The notes under the pieces: generated by a model | Databases searched by the model: none | Seen by the model: only the letters and a program-made list of their open reading frames with translations | What the model was told of the DNA's origin: nothing | Assembly: GCA_016706845.1 (NCBI GenBank) | Contig: JADJIV010000010.1 | Location: 62,001 to 126,000 of the forward strand | Length of the DNA: 64,000 nt | Reading direction: 5' to 3' | From: PNOJ01 sp016706845 | GTDB lineage: Bacteria > Krumholzibacteriota > Krumholzibacteriia > LZORAL124-64-63 | Translations under genes and position numbers: made by a program | Part shown: piece by piece, positions 8,250 through 19,202 of the stretch | How positions within the stretch are numbered: the stretch's first letter is position 1 | How the letters are laid out: every line of letters starts with the position of its first letter

Positions 8250-8882
8250 TCAGGCGTCCGTCCGTTTCCATTCCAGACCGATGTTCCGGGCGGTCGCGAG
8301 GGCCACCCCCGCCGCGAACACGACGAGGAACAGAGTACCAAAGTTCGGCAGGGAATGCGTCGTGAAGTTCGCGATCTGCTTGGTTCCGATCACCACGGGC
8401 ATGAACGGTTCGACCTTGATAGCCGCCTCGGGCGCCAGCCGGTGCCCGAAGTTGTAGAGCATCAGGATGAACCGCCCGAAGAAGAAGACCGTGACGTAGG
8501 CGAGCAGCACGCACAGGTCGACCAGGTCGCGGAGCGTGCCCAGGGCCGCCGCCCGCAGGGCGAGCAGCGCCAGGAAGCCGAACGCGAAGGGGATCCAGCC
8601 CAGTTCCGGGATGCTGCTGCGCTCGATCTTCATCATCCCGATGTAGTGGTTGAGGTTGTTGATCTCGGCGATGTCGCGCCCGTCGTGGCCGCCGCTCAGG
8701 CGGTAGGCGTAGATGTCCATGCTCAAGCCCTGCGGGTACTGGGGCGCCTCCATGCGGATCGTCCACAGGGGGAAGAGGAAGCTGGCCGCCAGCGGGAGCA
8801 CCAGCAGCGCGATCCCCAGCCGGACCCCGTTGCGGATCGGCCGGTCGAGGACCCGGGTCCATTTCTGCAGGATCGCCGCCAT
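8250..8882 (-). CDS. predicted inner-membrane protein of the nos cluster
   Basis: A 210-residue protein of no family I can name. Hydrophobic segments lie at about residues 22-42, 93-115, 120-145 and 180-202. Between the first two is a conserved-looking extracytoplasmic part (WTIRMEAPQYPQGLSMDIYA, then a GHDGRDIAEINNLNHYIGM stretch rich in His, Asn and Met). His and Met there might bind copper or haem, but this is a guess. The ATG at 8882 has SD GGAGGAG. It lies 27 bp after nosY and 2 bp before the second rrf2, so it belongs to the operon and probably helps NosZ maturation or electron supply. Confidence 0.75.
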   Translation of the reverse strand: MAAILQKWTRVLDRPIRNGVRLGIALLVLPLAASFLFPLWTIRMEAPQYPQGLSMDIYAYRLSGGHDGRDIAEINNLNHYIGMMKIERSSIPELGWIPFAFGFLALLALRAAALGTLRDLVDLCVLLAYVTVFFFGRFILMLYNFGHRLAPEAAIKVEPFMPVVIGTKQIANFTTHSLPNFGTLFLVVFAAGVALATARNIGLEWKRTDA

Positions 8883-8909
8883 GATGTCTCCTCCCTCGTG
8901 GTGACCGGT

Positions 8910-9755
8910 TCAGACCAGGTCGCCGCGCACGAAACGGCGCAGGGCGACGAGCCAGGCGAGCGTGCCCAGGATCACCGGCGAGGCGACGCCCAGCACCGTC
9001 ACCCAGGCGGGACCGAGGCGGTGCGTCAGGTAGAAGCCGACCGGCCCGAGGATGGCGAGCGTGGGCTCCGCCGAGCTCAGCAGCGCCAGCCGTGCGGCCT
9101 CGACCGGGTTCAGGGCGGCCAGCGCGATGACCGTCGGCGCGTGCAGCCGGAACCGGAGCATCAGCCCGATCAGGCCGAAGTCCAGCAGCGCGGCGCCGAG
9201 CACCCAGACCCCGAGCAGCACCAGGACCGCCCGCGCCGGCTGCCGCACGACGACGCTGATCGCCAGCCCCACGCCCGTGAAGGCCCAGATCAGCGCGCCG
9301 CAGACGGCCAGGCTCCTGCCCAGCACGAGCCAGGGCACCGGGTTCGCCAGCAGCAGGCGTCCCAGCAGGGCGGTGACCAGCATGAGCGCCGCGAAAGGCA
9401 GGAAGATCACCGCGTACCTGACGGCGGTCAGCGCCAGGAAGTACTCGTGGCGCGCGAAGGGGTGGCTGAAGAGCAGCTCGAGCGACCCGTCCTCGCGGGC
9501 CCGGTTGACGAGCTGGCCGGTGGCGACCAGCGCCAGCAGAGGCAGCAGCAGGACCAGGACGTGGCTGACCGACAGCAGCACCCGGCCGGTCCCGGTGAAG
9601 CCCAGGACGGTGGACTCGCGCAGCCCCACGAGCACGAAGATCCCCGCCAGGACCGCGTAGAGCGTCACCGAGAAGGCCAGCCAGCGCGAGCGGAAGACCT
9701 CGGCGAGATCCAGGCGCGCCAGCGCCGCCACCCGCCCGCGGTCAGTCGTGCGCAT
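8910..9755 (-). CDS. nosY: NosY-like ABC transporter permease
   Basis: The membrane part of the NosFY transporter needed to assemble the copper centres of nitrous oxide reductase, probably by moving a sulfur species across the inner membrane. It has 281 residues with about six membrane segments. Typical NosY wording is seen in REDGSLELLFSHPFARHEYF. The ATG at 9755 gives the start MRTTDRGRVAALARLDLAEV and overlaps the end of nosL by 14 bases, as expected for coupled translation. Confidence 0.88.
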   Translation of the reverse strand: MRTTDRGRVAALARLDLAEVFRSRWLAFSVTLYAVLAGIFVLVGLRESTVLGFTGTGRVLLSVSHVLVLLLPLLALVATGQLVNRAREDGSLELLFSHPFARHEYFLALTAVRYAVIFLPFAALMLVTALLGRLLLANPVPWLVLGRSLAVCGALIWAFTGVGLAISVVVRQPARAVLVLLGVWVLGAALLDFGLIGLMLRFRLHAPTVIALAALNPVEAARLALLSSAEPTLAILGPVGFYLTHRLGPAWVTVLGVASPVILGTLAWLVALRRFVRGDLV

Positions 9756-10215
9756 GGCCCGCCGTCCTGCTCGCGGCCAGGACCCGCTCCCGCGCCTCTT
9801 CGAAGGCGAGGCCGCCCTCGGTCGCGCGATCGACCGCGCCGAGGCCGTAGTCCATGGGCGACGGCCCCGCCGCCACGAAGCCGACCTGCTCCTGCGCCAC
9901 CCAGCGCTCCTCGCGCACGTGGTGGACGTAGACGGCGTGGACCTGCGGCGCGGTCGCGTCGAGGTACATGAAGAGGCAGCCCACGTCGTCGAAATCCAGC
10001 ACCGTCCCATCGACGAGTTGCAGCTGCGCCGCGTAGGCCGGCTCGCTGACCGCCATGCGGCACTCGGCGCAGGACGTCTTGTCCCAGACCACCGGCTGCG
10101 GCCCCTGCGGCAGGGATTCCGATCGCGAAACGAAGAGGACGAGCCCACCCGCAGCCAGGACGACCGCGGCGGCGGGCCACAGGTACCGGCGCCAGACCAC
10201 GTAGCGAACGCTCAT
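9742..10215 (-). CDS. nosL: NosL copper chaperone
   Basis: A periplasm-facing Cu(I) chaperone that supplies NosZ. It has 157 residues with one N-terminal membrane anchor (about 10-28). The metal-binding site is CAECRMAVSEPAYAAQ, where Cys-x2-Cys-x-Met is the family signature. FDDVGCLFMYLD and the late Tyr-Gly-rich part also match. Its ATG overlaps the nosF stop (ATGA). A His-rich tail (TAGHAHD) may add copper ligands. Confidence 0.93.
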   Translation of the reverse strand: MSVRYVVWRRYLWPAAAVVLAAGGLVLFVSRSESLPQGPQPVVWDKTSCAECRMAVSEPAYAAQLQLVDGTVLDFDDVGCLFMYLDATAPQVHAVYVHHVREERWVAQEQVGFVAAGPSPMDYGLGAVDRATEGGLAFEEARERVLAASRTAGHAHD

Positions 10216-11099
10216 GAATCCTCCTTCGGCACGTACGTCCCGTCGATGGTCTCGAGGTCCCGCACGAGCACCGACCCGAGACTGCCCTCCAACGCCGCGA
10301 ACATCTCACGCAGGACGGCGAGGCCCTCGGCGCGGGTCAAGATGCGGGACCAGTCCCCGGCGCCGCCGGCAGCGAACCCCCGTGCGCCCAGCCACGCGGC
10401 GGCCGGCGCCGCGGACGTCTGCACCTCGATCAGGCTGTGCGCCGACCCGCGCAGGTAGTCGGCGATCGGGCCCTGCCAGGCCAGGCGCCCCTCCTCGAGC
10501 ACGATCACGTGCTGCACGAGGTGGCGGACCTCGTCCAGCCGGTGCGAGCAGAGCAGCAGCGTCGCGCCGGCGGCGCGCTCGCGCACGAGCCGGTAGAAGA
10601 CCAGGCGGCTCGCCGCGTCCAGGCTCGCCGTGGGCTCGTCCAGCAGCATCAGCCCCGCCTCGCTCGCGAAGGCCAGCGAGAGCAGCAGCTTCTGCTTCAT
10701 GCCGCCGGAGAGCGCGCGCACCGGGCGGCCCGACACCGCCGCGAGGTCCAGCCCGAAGGCCGCCGCCGTGCCGGCGATCGCGTCCGGGTCCAGGTGCCGG
10801 GCGCCCGCGATCGCGCCCACGATCTCCCCCACGGAGGCCTGAAGCTGCGGCGGCGCCTGGGGCACGTAGGCGAGGCGGGCGGCGATCCGCTCGCGGTCGC
10901 GCGCCGGGTCGAGCCCGTCGATCCCGACCTTCCCCTCGTAGGACAGCATGCCGGTCAGGATCCTGGTGAGCGTCGACTTGCCGGACCCGTTCGGCCCGAT
11001 CAGCGCCGCGCGCCGGCCCGAGGGGATCCGCAGCGTGAGCGCGTCGAGCGCCGTCGTGCGCCCGAACCGGCGGGTGAGGCGGTCGATCTCAATGCGCAC
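10212..11099 (-). CDS. nosF: NosF ABC transporter ATPase
   Basis: The cytoplasmic ATPase partner of NosY. It has 295 residues with Walker A GPNGSGKST, Q-loop YVPQAPPQ, signature LSGGMKQK, Walker B LMLLDEPTASLD and switch His in LLLCSHRLDEV. The start is GTG at 11099 behind SD GGAGGCG and overlaps the end of nosD. About 80 residues after the ATPase domain form the C-terminal extension common in NosF. Confidence 0.92.
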   Translation of the reverse strand: MRIEIDRLTRRFGRTTALDALTLRIPSGRRAALIGPNGSGKSTLTRILTGMLSYEGKVGIDGLDPARDRERIAARLAYVPQAPPQLQASVGEIVGAIAGARHLDPDAIAGTAAAFGLDLAAVSGRPVRALSGGMKQKLLLSLAFASEAGLMLLDEPTASLDAASRLVFYRLVRERAAGATLLLCSHRLDEVRHLVQHVIVLEEGRLAWQGPIADYLRGSAHSLIEVQTSAAPAAAWLGARGFAAGGAGDWSRILTRAEGLAVLREMFAALEGSLGSVLVRDLETIDGTYVPKEDS

Positions 11100-12492
11100 C
11101 GGGCGCCTCCCGTGCGATGCGCGGCGCCGGATCCCGCAGCAGGATCCTGGGCGCCAGCAGCGGCACGATCCGGCCGACGAGGTCGAGCAGGGCCAGGGCC
11201 GGCGTGCCGCGGAAGAATTTCAGGTCCTCGCGGACCGAGGTGATCTGGTCGGAGAGGCGGTGGAGCTCGTAGGGCACATCGCCGACGCCGTCGCGGTCCA
11301 GATCGTAGCCCTGGTAGTCGTCGAAGCTGTTGCCGTGCCAGACGGTCAGCATGGCGTCGCCGCCGCCGTCGATGCGCGCCGGCGAACCGCAGCCCGCGAA
11401 CTCGTTGCCGGCGAAGCTGCTGTTGGCGCCGCTGCGGTGGAAGGCGACGCCGGTCTCGCAGAACAGGATGGCGTTGCGCTCGAAGACGTTGCGGTGGCCG
11501 CGCTGCAGGGGCGACGCGTCCAGGTAGATGCCGTCGCGATTCCCGAGCAGGACGTTGTCGACGACCGCCAGTTCTCCCGACTCCTTGACGCCGAGCCCCA
11601 TGCCGCCGGCGGGGTCGGCGAACGCCATCCGGTTGCCGCGGACGGTCACCGTGTCGCTGTACATCACGAAGATGCCGACCAGGTTCCCGAGATAGGTGTT
11701 GCCGGACGCCTCGTTGTGGTGGCTGTACATGAAGTGGGTGCCGTAGCGGCCCGACTCCACGAAGTTGCCGCGCACCCGGTTGCCCGGCGAGTACCAGACA
11801 ACGATGTCGCGGCTGTCGGTGACGAGGTTGTCCGCGATCTCAGAATCGCGCACCTCCCAGAACCGGATCGCGTCCCCCCGCAGGCCGAGGTCGCGCTCAC
11901 CAGTGCCGGTGATGACGTTGCCGCGGACGACGACGCGGCGGGCGTCCTCCACGGTGATGCCGAAGAGCGCGTCTCGCAGGTGCAGGCCCTCGACCCGCGC
12001 ATCATCGCCGCGGATGCAGATCGCCGCGTCGGTCGTGTCGAAGCGCCGGCCGCTGCCCTCGACGGTGAACCCCAGGAGGCCGACGCCGTCCGCGAGGACT
12101 TCCACGGTGGTGCCGGTCCCGGAGGACCGGACCACCGCCTCGGGCGGCCCCCAGATGGAGACCGGCCGGGTGATGCGCAACGGACCGCGGTGGGTGCCGG
12201 CGCCGAGGCGAACCTCGGCGCCGGCAGGCAGGGCCTGGAGTACGCCCTGCAGGGACTCGTCGGGGCTCACTTCGATTCCGGCGGCGGGCGGCGGCGGCGG
12301 CGCGTACACGGGCCGCGGCCAGGAGACCGCATCGAAATCGCGGCGCGCTGCGACCCGGTCGGGAGCGGACGCCGGCGACGTCCCGCCCAGAGCGTGCTCG
12401 TCGCCCGACCGGCCGGCGGCCACGGACGTCGCGGCGACGCCCAGCAATCCCGCGACGACCAGCGCGGCGCCGACCCGGGACCGTCGTCTCAT
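11089..12492 (-). CDS. nosD: NosD, nitrous oxide reductase maturation protein
   Basis: A periplasmic right-handed beta-helix protein that works with NosFY in building the CuZ centre. It has 467 residues with a signal peptide (about 1-26). NosD/carbohydrate-binding repeats of the form GN-x-I and SEIADNLVTDSRDIVVWYSP run from about residue 90 to 400. The stretch MYSHHNEASGNTYLGN is typical. It starts 13 bases after the nosZ stop and ends overlapping nosF. Confidence 0.93.
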   Translation of the reverse strand: MRRRSRVGAALVVAGLLGVAATSVAAGRSGDEHALGGTSPASAPDRVAARRDFDAVSWPRPVYAPPPPPAAGIEVSPDESLQGVLQALPAGAEVRLGAGTHRGPLRITRPVSIWGPPEAVVRSSGTGTTVEVLADGVGLLGFTVEGSGRRFDTTDAAICIRGDDARVEGLHLRDALFGITVEDARRVVVRGNVITGTGERDLGLRGDAIRFWEVRDSEIADNLVTDSRDIVVWYSPGNRVRGNFVESGRYGTHFMYSHHNEASGNTYLGNLVGIFVMYSDTVTVRGNRMAFADPAGGMGLGVKESGELAVVDNVLLGNRDGIYLDASPLQRGHRNVFERNAILFCETGVAFHRSGANSSFAGNEFAGCGSPARIDGGGDAMLTVWHGNSFDDYQGYDLDRDGVGDVPYELHRLSDQITSVREDLKFFRGTPALALLDLVGRIVPLLAPRILLRDPAPRIAREAPGAH

Positions 12493-12505
12493 CCCGTCTT
12501 CCCGC

Positions 12506-14465
12506 TCACGGCTTCACCAGGAGGTAGCCGGCCATCTCCAGGTGCAGGGCGGAGCAGAATTCCGTGCAGTAGAACGGGAACACGCCGCTGCGGTCGGCCA
12601 CGAACACGGCGTCGCACGTCTTGCCCGGCTCCACGCTGAGGTTGAGGTTGTACTTGTCGATCGCGAAGCCGTGCGTCGCGTCGCGGGCCTGTTCCAGGCT
12701 CGTGACGTGCATGTGGACCCGGTCCCCCCTGCGCACCTCGATCACGTCCGGCGTCAGGTGGCTGCGGATCAGCGTCATGTAGACGTGGACGCCGTCGGCC
12801 CGGCGTTCGATCCGGGCGTCGGACTCCTGGACGACCGCGTTGGGATGCGGCTGCCCGGTGACGGGATTCGTGCCGACCGGCGTGTACATGTCGATCGGCT
12901 TGATCTTGTCGGCGGCGATCATCTGCGCGTAGTGGGGCTCGCCGAGCGGGATCGGCAGGTCGTAGAGGACCTGCATCTGGTCACCGGAGATGTCGATCAG
13001 CTGGAAGTTCTGGGGCAGCAGCGGCCCGACGTCGTTGAAGCGGTCGATCGACCACTTGTCCATGGCGATCAGGTACTTGCCCTTTCGGGTGCAGGGCGTC
13101 GCCCTCGGCCGCGCAGAGGTGGCCGATGTTGTAGTGGACGGCCGTCTTCTCCTGCAGCGTGAGGTCAGCGAGGGACCAGCGGGCGACCTTCGACTCGATG
13201 AACACCGACGTGTAGGCGAAGCCCTTGTCGTCGAACTGCGTGTGCAGGGGGCCCAGGCCGATCTCGACCTGGCCGCGGATCGCCTCGCGGAAGGGCAGGA
13301 TGGGGACGCCGTAGGCGTCGACGCCGTCGTAGCGCTTCTGCTCGATCAAGGCCCGGATCTTGGCGAAATCGTAGACCGTCACGTGCGTGTCGAGCTTGCC
13401 GGCCACGCAGATGTCGTTGCCGTTCGGGGCCACATCCACGCCGTGGGGGCTCTTCGGCTCAGGCACGAAGTGCAGCAGTCCCTCTTCGATCAGGGTCGGC
13501 AGCGTGATCACGCGCATGCCGGCGATCGTGGTCGTGCCGCCCCTGCGCACGACCTCCTCCGCCTTGCGCAGGTCGAAGACATGCAGGTAGTCCATATCGT
13601 TCTGCGAGGCCCCCGACTCGAGCGCGGGGTTGCCCTGCTGGATCCCGCCGTAGGCGCGCTCCGTGTTGAACGAGTTGCAGAAGATGAAGCCCTCGCTGGC
13701 CAGCTTGCCGGCGTCGGCCAGGTCCTGCATGTAGGGCGGCAGTTCGATCGCCCACGACTCCTCCGGCACGATCCGGCCGCGGGCCCGGTCGAACTTCCAG
13801 AAGATCTGGGCCCCGCGGTACTTGTCGTCGTAGTCCGACAGCGGGGCGTAGCCGCCGCCCAGGGGCGCCGGGAACTGGGCCGTCTCGATCACGTACTCGG
13901 TGTTCGGCGTCACGAAGGTGCCGCCATGGTCCCCCTGGATGAGGTCGCTCATCACGATCTGCTTGGTGGCGAAGTCGCGCAGGCTCACCACGGCGATGCG
14001 CGCGTTGGCCTTGTCGTTCACGAAGATGAACTCGCCGTCGTAGTCGCCGTTCGTCTCGCTCAGCGCGGGATGGTGCATGTCGCCCCAGGTCAGGGGCAGG
14101 CCCGGCGGCGACCCTTCGCGCATGATTGCGCGGGTCTCCTCGTCGAAGCCGTAGCCCTGCCACGGCTCGGGCGTGAAGACGCCGATGTACTTCAGGATCC
14201 GCATGCTCGGGACCCCGATCACGATCAGGTTGCCGCCGTGGCCGCCCGAGGCGAAGAGGTAGAACTCGTCCTTGCCGCCGGTGGGCGTGTAGGTCTTGAG
14301 GGCGGCCGCGACGTCCGCCTCGCTGAGATTGCGGGCGCTCATGAGCGCGCGCAGGTCGGCCGAGGCGCCGCCTTTGCCCTGGGGACCGCAGGACGTCGCC
14401 AGCAGCGCCAGGGCCAGTCCGGCCGCGACGAACACGCACAGCGTCGCGAGGATGCTCTTCTTCAT
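12506..14465 (-). CDS. nosZ: nitrous oxide reductase, clade II type (one frameshift)
   Basis: Reduces N2O to N2 in the periplasm. The protein would be about 650 residues: a Sec or lipoprotein-like leader (ALLATSCGPQ) without a twin-arginine motif, then the seven-bladed propeller with the CuZ ligands (GDMHHPALSETNG and later His such as SPHGVDVAPNG), then the cupredoxin domain with the CuA site CTEFCSALHLEM. Lack of a Tat signal and the cytochrome next door mark the clade II, Sec-exported kind. The frame breaks near 13085, after HLCAAEGDAL, and resumes with MDKWSIDRFNDVGPLLPQN. Both halves are well conserved, so the break is probably a sequencing indel. The ATG at 14465 is preferred over GTG at 14471 because AGGAGG is 5 nt from it. 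Confidence 0.93.
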
Positions 14466-14498
14466 GGACACCTCCTGGAACGGAAAGACCCCGGCTCG

Positions 14499-14918
14499 CT
14501 ACTGCTTGCCGAATTCTCGGATGATCTCGCGCAGCGCGGCGACGACGCCCGGCTTGGCCTGCAGGTCCGGATTGGCGATCATCTGCGGGCTCTTGCCGAC
14601 CGAGGTGCCGCCGTACACGATCGCCCGCTCGATCTCCTCGTCCTTGACCTTCTTCTGCCATTCGCGGTCGCGGTAGTTGCGGGGCTTCGGCGTGAGCGCC
14701 AGGGCGCCCGGACCGTCCCCCATGCCGGTCGTGCCGTGGCAGGCGGCGCAGCGCGTGGCGAAGAGCTGCTCGGCTTCGGCGCGGTCCGCCGCCGTGACGG
14801 GAGTCCGCGGTGCGCTCGCCTCTTCCGACTTGCCGCCGCCGCCACCGCAACCGGCCGCAGCCAGCAGCAGGAGAGCCGCCGCCCCCATCACGGACACCTT
14901 GCACATCCAGCGGAACAT
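14499..14918 (-). CDS. c-type cytochrome (lipoprotein-like), first gene of the nos operon
   Basis: A 139-residue mono-haem cytochrome that probably feeds electrons to NosZ. The leader MFRWMCKVSVMGAAALLL ends in AAAGCGGGGG, a plausible though not ideal lipobox, so it may be anchored at a membrane surface. The haem site is CAACH at about residue 61-65, followed by GMGDGPGALALTPKPRNYRD. This is the class I arrangement, though the distal Met is not certain. The start is ATG at 14918 with SD AGGAGGCG; an upstream start at 15002 would add an unlikely basic leader. A palindromic operator lies 86 bp upstream. Confidence 0.9.
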   Translation of the reverse strand: MFRWMCKVSVMGAAALLLLAAAGCGGGGGKSEEASAPRTPVTAADRAEAEQLFATRCAACHGTTGMGDGPGALALTPKPRNYRDREWQKKVKDEEIERAIVYGGTSVGKSPQMIANPDLQAKPGVVAALREIIREFGKQ

Positions 14919-15004
14919 CGGTCGCCTCCTGGTCACGGGAATCGGCCGGGTCGTCCCGGCAACAGGTGCTTGCGGGCCGTGTCGGCGACCGCAACTCAAC
15001 AACT

Positions 15005-15026
15005 CAACGGATGAGTTTATCTGTTG
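15005..15026. promoter_or_regulatory. predicted Rrf2/NsrR-type operator upstream of the nos operon
   Basis: CAACGGATGAGTTTATCTGT then TG matches the palindrome in front of the first rrf2 gene at 16 of 22 positions and keeps the dyad CAAC-GGAT / ATCT-GTTG. It lies 86 bp before the cytochrome start, at a plausible promoter or downstream-operator position. Confidence 0.6.
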
Positions 15027-15060
15027 TCGCAGCCTGCGTCAAGTTCCCCTTCCCCAGCGG

Positions 15061-15101
15061 GCGAAAAATTTATAATATAAATGATAACAATGTCTTACGG
15101 G
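15061..15101 (-). promoter_or_regulatory. AT-rich candidate promoter region of the nos operon
   Basis: A 30-base run made almost only of A and T stands out in DNA of about 70 percent GC. On the minus strand it holds TATTAT and TATAAA, either of which could be a -10. No good -35 matches at normal spacing, so an activator may be needed. Confidence 0.35.
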
Positions 15102-15119
15102 CGTAGTCCGATATACGGC

Positions 15120-15150
15120 GCGCTCCGGACCCGCGAGGAGCCCGGAGCGC
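15120..15150. terminator. hairpin between the nos control region and the barrel gene
   Basis: A perfect 9-bp stem (GCGCTCCGG with CCGGAGCGC) around a 13-nt loop, 62 bp beyond the stop of the downstream minus-strand barrel gene. No T tract follows, so termination is only a likely role. Confidence 0.4.
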
Positions 15151-15211
15151 GACCTATGTCTCTGCTGATTGCAGGAAACCTATCGGCAGCTCGATACGAG
15201 CCGGACCGGAC

Positions 15212-16217
15212 CTACTCCCCCTCGACCAACCGCGTCGGCCGCCAGCTGAACTGGAAGACCACCGCGACGTCGCGCTCGTCATCGGCGAACTCGTTGTCGT
15301 AGTCGGTCACCACCGGCACGCGCAGCCCCAGGAACGGGCTCAGCGAGCCCAGCGCGTAGCCGACGCCGGGGTACAGGTCGACCAGGGTGCCGCCCATCTG
15401 CAGGTCGGCCTCCGAGCCGGGCGAGCCGTCGCTCCAGGTGGTCTTGGACTTGCCGTCGCCCAGCAGCGTGGCGCCGAGGCCCAGGTTCAGCCACCACTTC
15501 GCGCCCACGAGCCTGCGCCCGAAGACCGTGGCGACGATCTGGTCGGCGCCGGTCACCTCGGAAGGTGCGCGTGTTGCCGCCGCCCAGATCGGTGATCGTC
15601 TCGTTCGGAGTGTTCTTGCGGTAGAGCAGCGACGCGAGCAGCCCGTTCGTAGGCGTCGAACGCGCGTACTGGGCGCGCCCGATCAGGTCGAGCGTGCCGG
15701 TGCCCAGGGGCACGGCATAGATGCCGTCCATCTTCTCCTCGTCGCCGGTCGGCAGCTTCGCGCTCAGCTGCAGGCGCACGACCGACCCCGGCGCGGACAG
15801 CGGCCGCGCGTACTCGGCGTCCAGGACCACGTCGCCCAGCCCGCCGGCCGAAGCCTCCGTCCCCCAGTATTGCAGCGTGCGCTCGAAGATCAGCGGCACC
15901 CGCGCCTTCAGCACGAACGCGGGCGAGAACCGGTAGGACGGCGTGAGCAGTCCGGCCTTCTGGTCGCCCGTGACCTCGAAGTACCCGCCGACCCCAACAC
16001 CCATCATCGACTTGTCGGCGCCCACGGCCGCGTCCGGCGCCGGCGCCGGCGGGAACTCGTCCGCCGTCGGCACGATCAGCGGCGCCATCGTCGGATCCAG
16101 GTACGGATCGCCCCCGCCCTCGCCCTCGCCCTGCTGGCCCCAAGCCGCGCCCGCCGTCATCGCGATCACCAGCGCGAGCCCCCAGGCCCACGCCCTGTTC
16201 CCGTGCATCCTCTGCAT
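15212..16217 (-). CDS. predicted outer-membrane beta-barrel protein (frameshifted)
   Basis: A signal peptide (to about residue 22, ending AAWGQ) and a low-complexity acidic linker are followed by barrel strands: MMGVGVGGYFEVTGDQ, LTPSYRFSPAFVLKARVPL, VRLQLSAKLPTGDE. The layout resembles the MetA-pathway-of-phenol-degradation type of transporter barrels, a weak assignment. Near 15560 the frame changes, resuming at EVTGADQIVATVFGRRL and ending VVFQFSWRPTRLVEGE. The start ATG at 16217 has an AAAGGGG SD. The cargo is unknown. Confidence 0.7.
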
Positions 16218-16318
16218 GTCCGCCCCTTTCGGTGGAATTCCCATCCGCAAGGGTAACACACACTTGCCCCCATTCAACCAAATTGAAAGACGACAATCAT
16301 GTCGCCCCTCCCATCGCA

Positions 16319-16483
16319 GATCCATCTCGTACAGATCATACAGACCCGCTCCGTCGGGGGTGTGATGAAGGCCCCCGGCGCCAGGAGGGCGCCGGGGGCC
16401 GTAATCCAAGCGCGCCGGACACACGATGTGTCCGGCGCGCGCCCCCCGACGGAGCGGATCTGTATGATCTGTACGAAGACGGA

Positions 16484-16485
<2 letters not shown>
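16319..16485. repeat. nested palindromic element (two hairpins inside a long inverted repeat)
   Basis: Outer arms 16328-16360 and 16443-16475 are 33-bp inverted repeats with one mismatch (from CGTACAGATCATACAGA to CTCCGTCGGGGG). Weaker pairing extends to 16319 and 16485. Inside lie two perfect hairpins: 16370-16400 (13-bp stem, GGCCCCCGGCGCC arm) and 16410-16440 (14-bp stem, GCGCGCCGGACACA arm, loop CGA). The right end reaches the typA stop codon. The whole can fold into a four-way-junction-like structure. It could be a palindromic repeat or MITE-like insertion that also ends typA transcription. Confidence 0.75.
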
Positions 16486-18298
<1,813 letters not shown>

Positions 18299-18511
18299 CG
18301 TTCTTCTCCTGGATCTGCGTTCGCGGGAGGATGCGGGTCGCCTCGAAAGGCGGTCGGACAGCGGCCGATTCACCGTCTGACCCGGGCGGACCCCGCCCGC
18401 AAGAGGGGACCCCCTGCCGCCCGTCGATGGCGGGAGACATTCATGGACAATGATCGGTGTTTGTCCTATCCTTGGCAAGGCGATCGTCCACTTCGGCCCC
18501 GGAGCAGGTCC

Positions 18512-19202
18512 GTGCAGCTGAACGTCCGCGAAGTCGCGAAACTCCTGAGCGTCTCCGAGAAGACCATCTACCGCTGGATCCGCGACGGGCACATCCCGGC
18601 CTACCGCTTCCAGGACCAGTACCGGTTCAGCCGCACCGAGCTGCTGGAATGGGCCACGGCCCGCCGCATCGGGATCCGGCCCGACATCATCCACGACACC
18701 GCCGAGGAGTCGACGTCCCCGCTCCGGCTCGCCGACGCGCTCACCGAAGGCGGGATCCACTACCGCATCTGCGGGCGCACCCGCGAGGAGGTCCTGCGCG
18801 CGGCCGTGGACGTGATGAAGTTCCCCGAGGGGGCCGATCGCGCGACCGTCCTGAGCCTGTTCCATGGCCCGGGAGGAGCTCGCCTCGACCGCCATCGGCG
18901 ACGGCATCGCCGTCCCGCACGTGCGCAGCCCGATCGTGCTGCAGGTCGAGCGGCCGCTCGTCTACCTCTGCCTGCTCGAAGCGCCGGTCGAATTCGGCGC
19001 CCTCGACGGTCTGCCGGTCCACGCCCTGTTCTTCCTGGTCTGCCCCACGGTGCGCTCGCACCTGCGCCTGCTGTCGCGCCTGGCGTTCTGCCTGCGCGAC
19101 CCCGCCTTCCGCGACGCCGTGCGCCGACCCGGCGTGCGCGAGGAGATCCTCGCGGAGATGCGGCGCGTGGAGGACACCCTCGCGGAAGCGCCGACGCCAT
19201 GA
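18512..19202 (+). CDS. HTH-EIIA(fructose/Ntr) fusion protein (frameshifted)
   Basis: The N-terminal 55 residues are an excisionase/MerR-like helix-turn-helix (NVREVAKLLSVSEKTIYRWI, then DGHIPAYRFQDQYRFSRTEL). The rest is a PTS EIIA domain of the fructose/PtsN type with the phospho-His in AIGDGIAVPHVRSPI. Such a protein could read the phosphorylation state of a PTS chain and bind DNA. The frame changes near 18865 without loss of similarity. The start GTG at 18512 gives MQLNVREV. The stop overlaps the ATG of the next gene (ATGA), which ties it to the membrane complex operon. No EI, HPr or sugar permease gene is in the window, so a regulatory role is more likely than sugar uptake. Confidence 0.8.
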
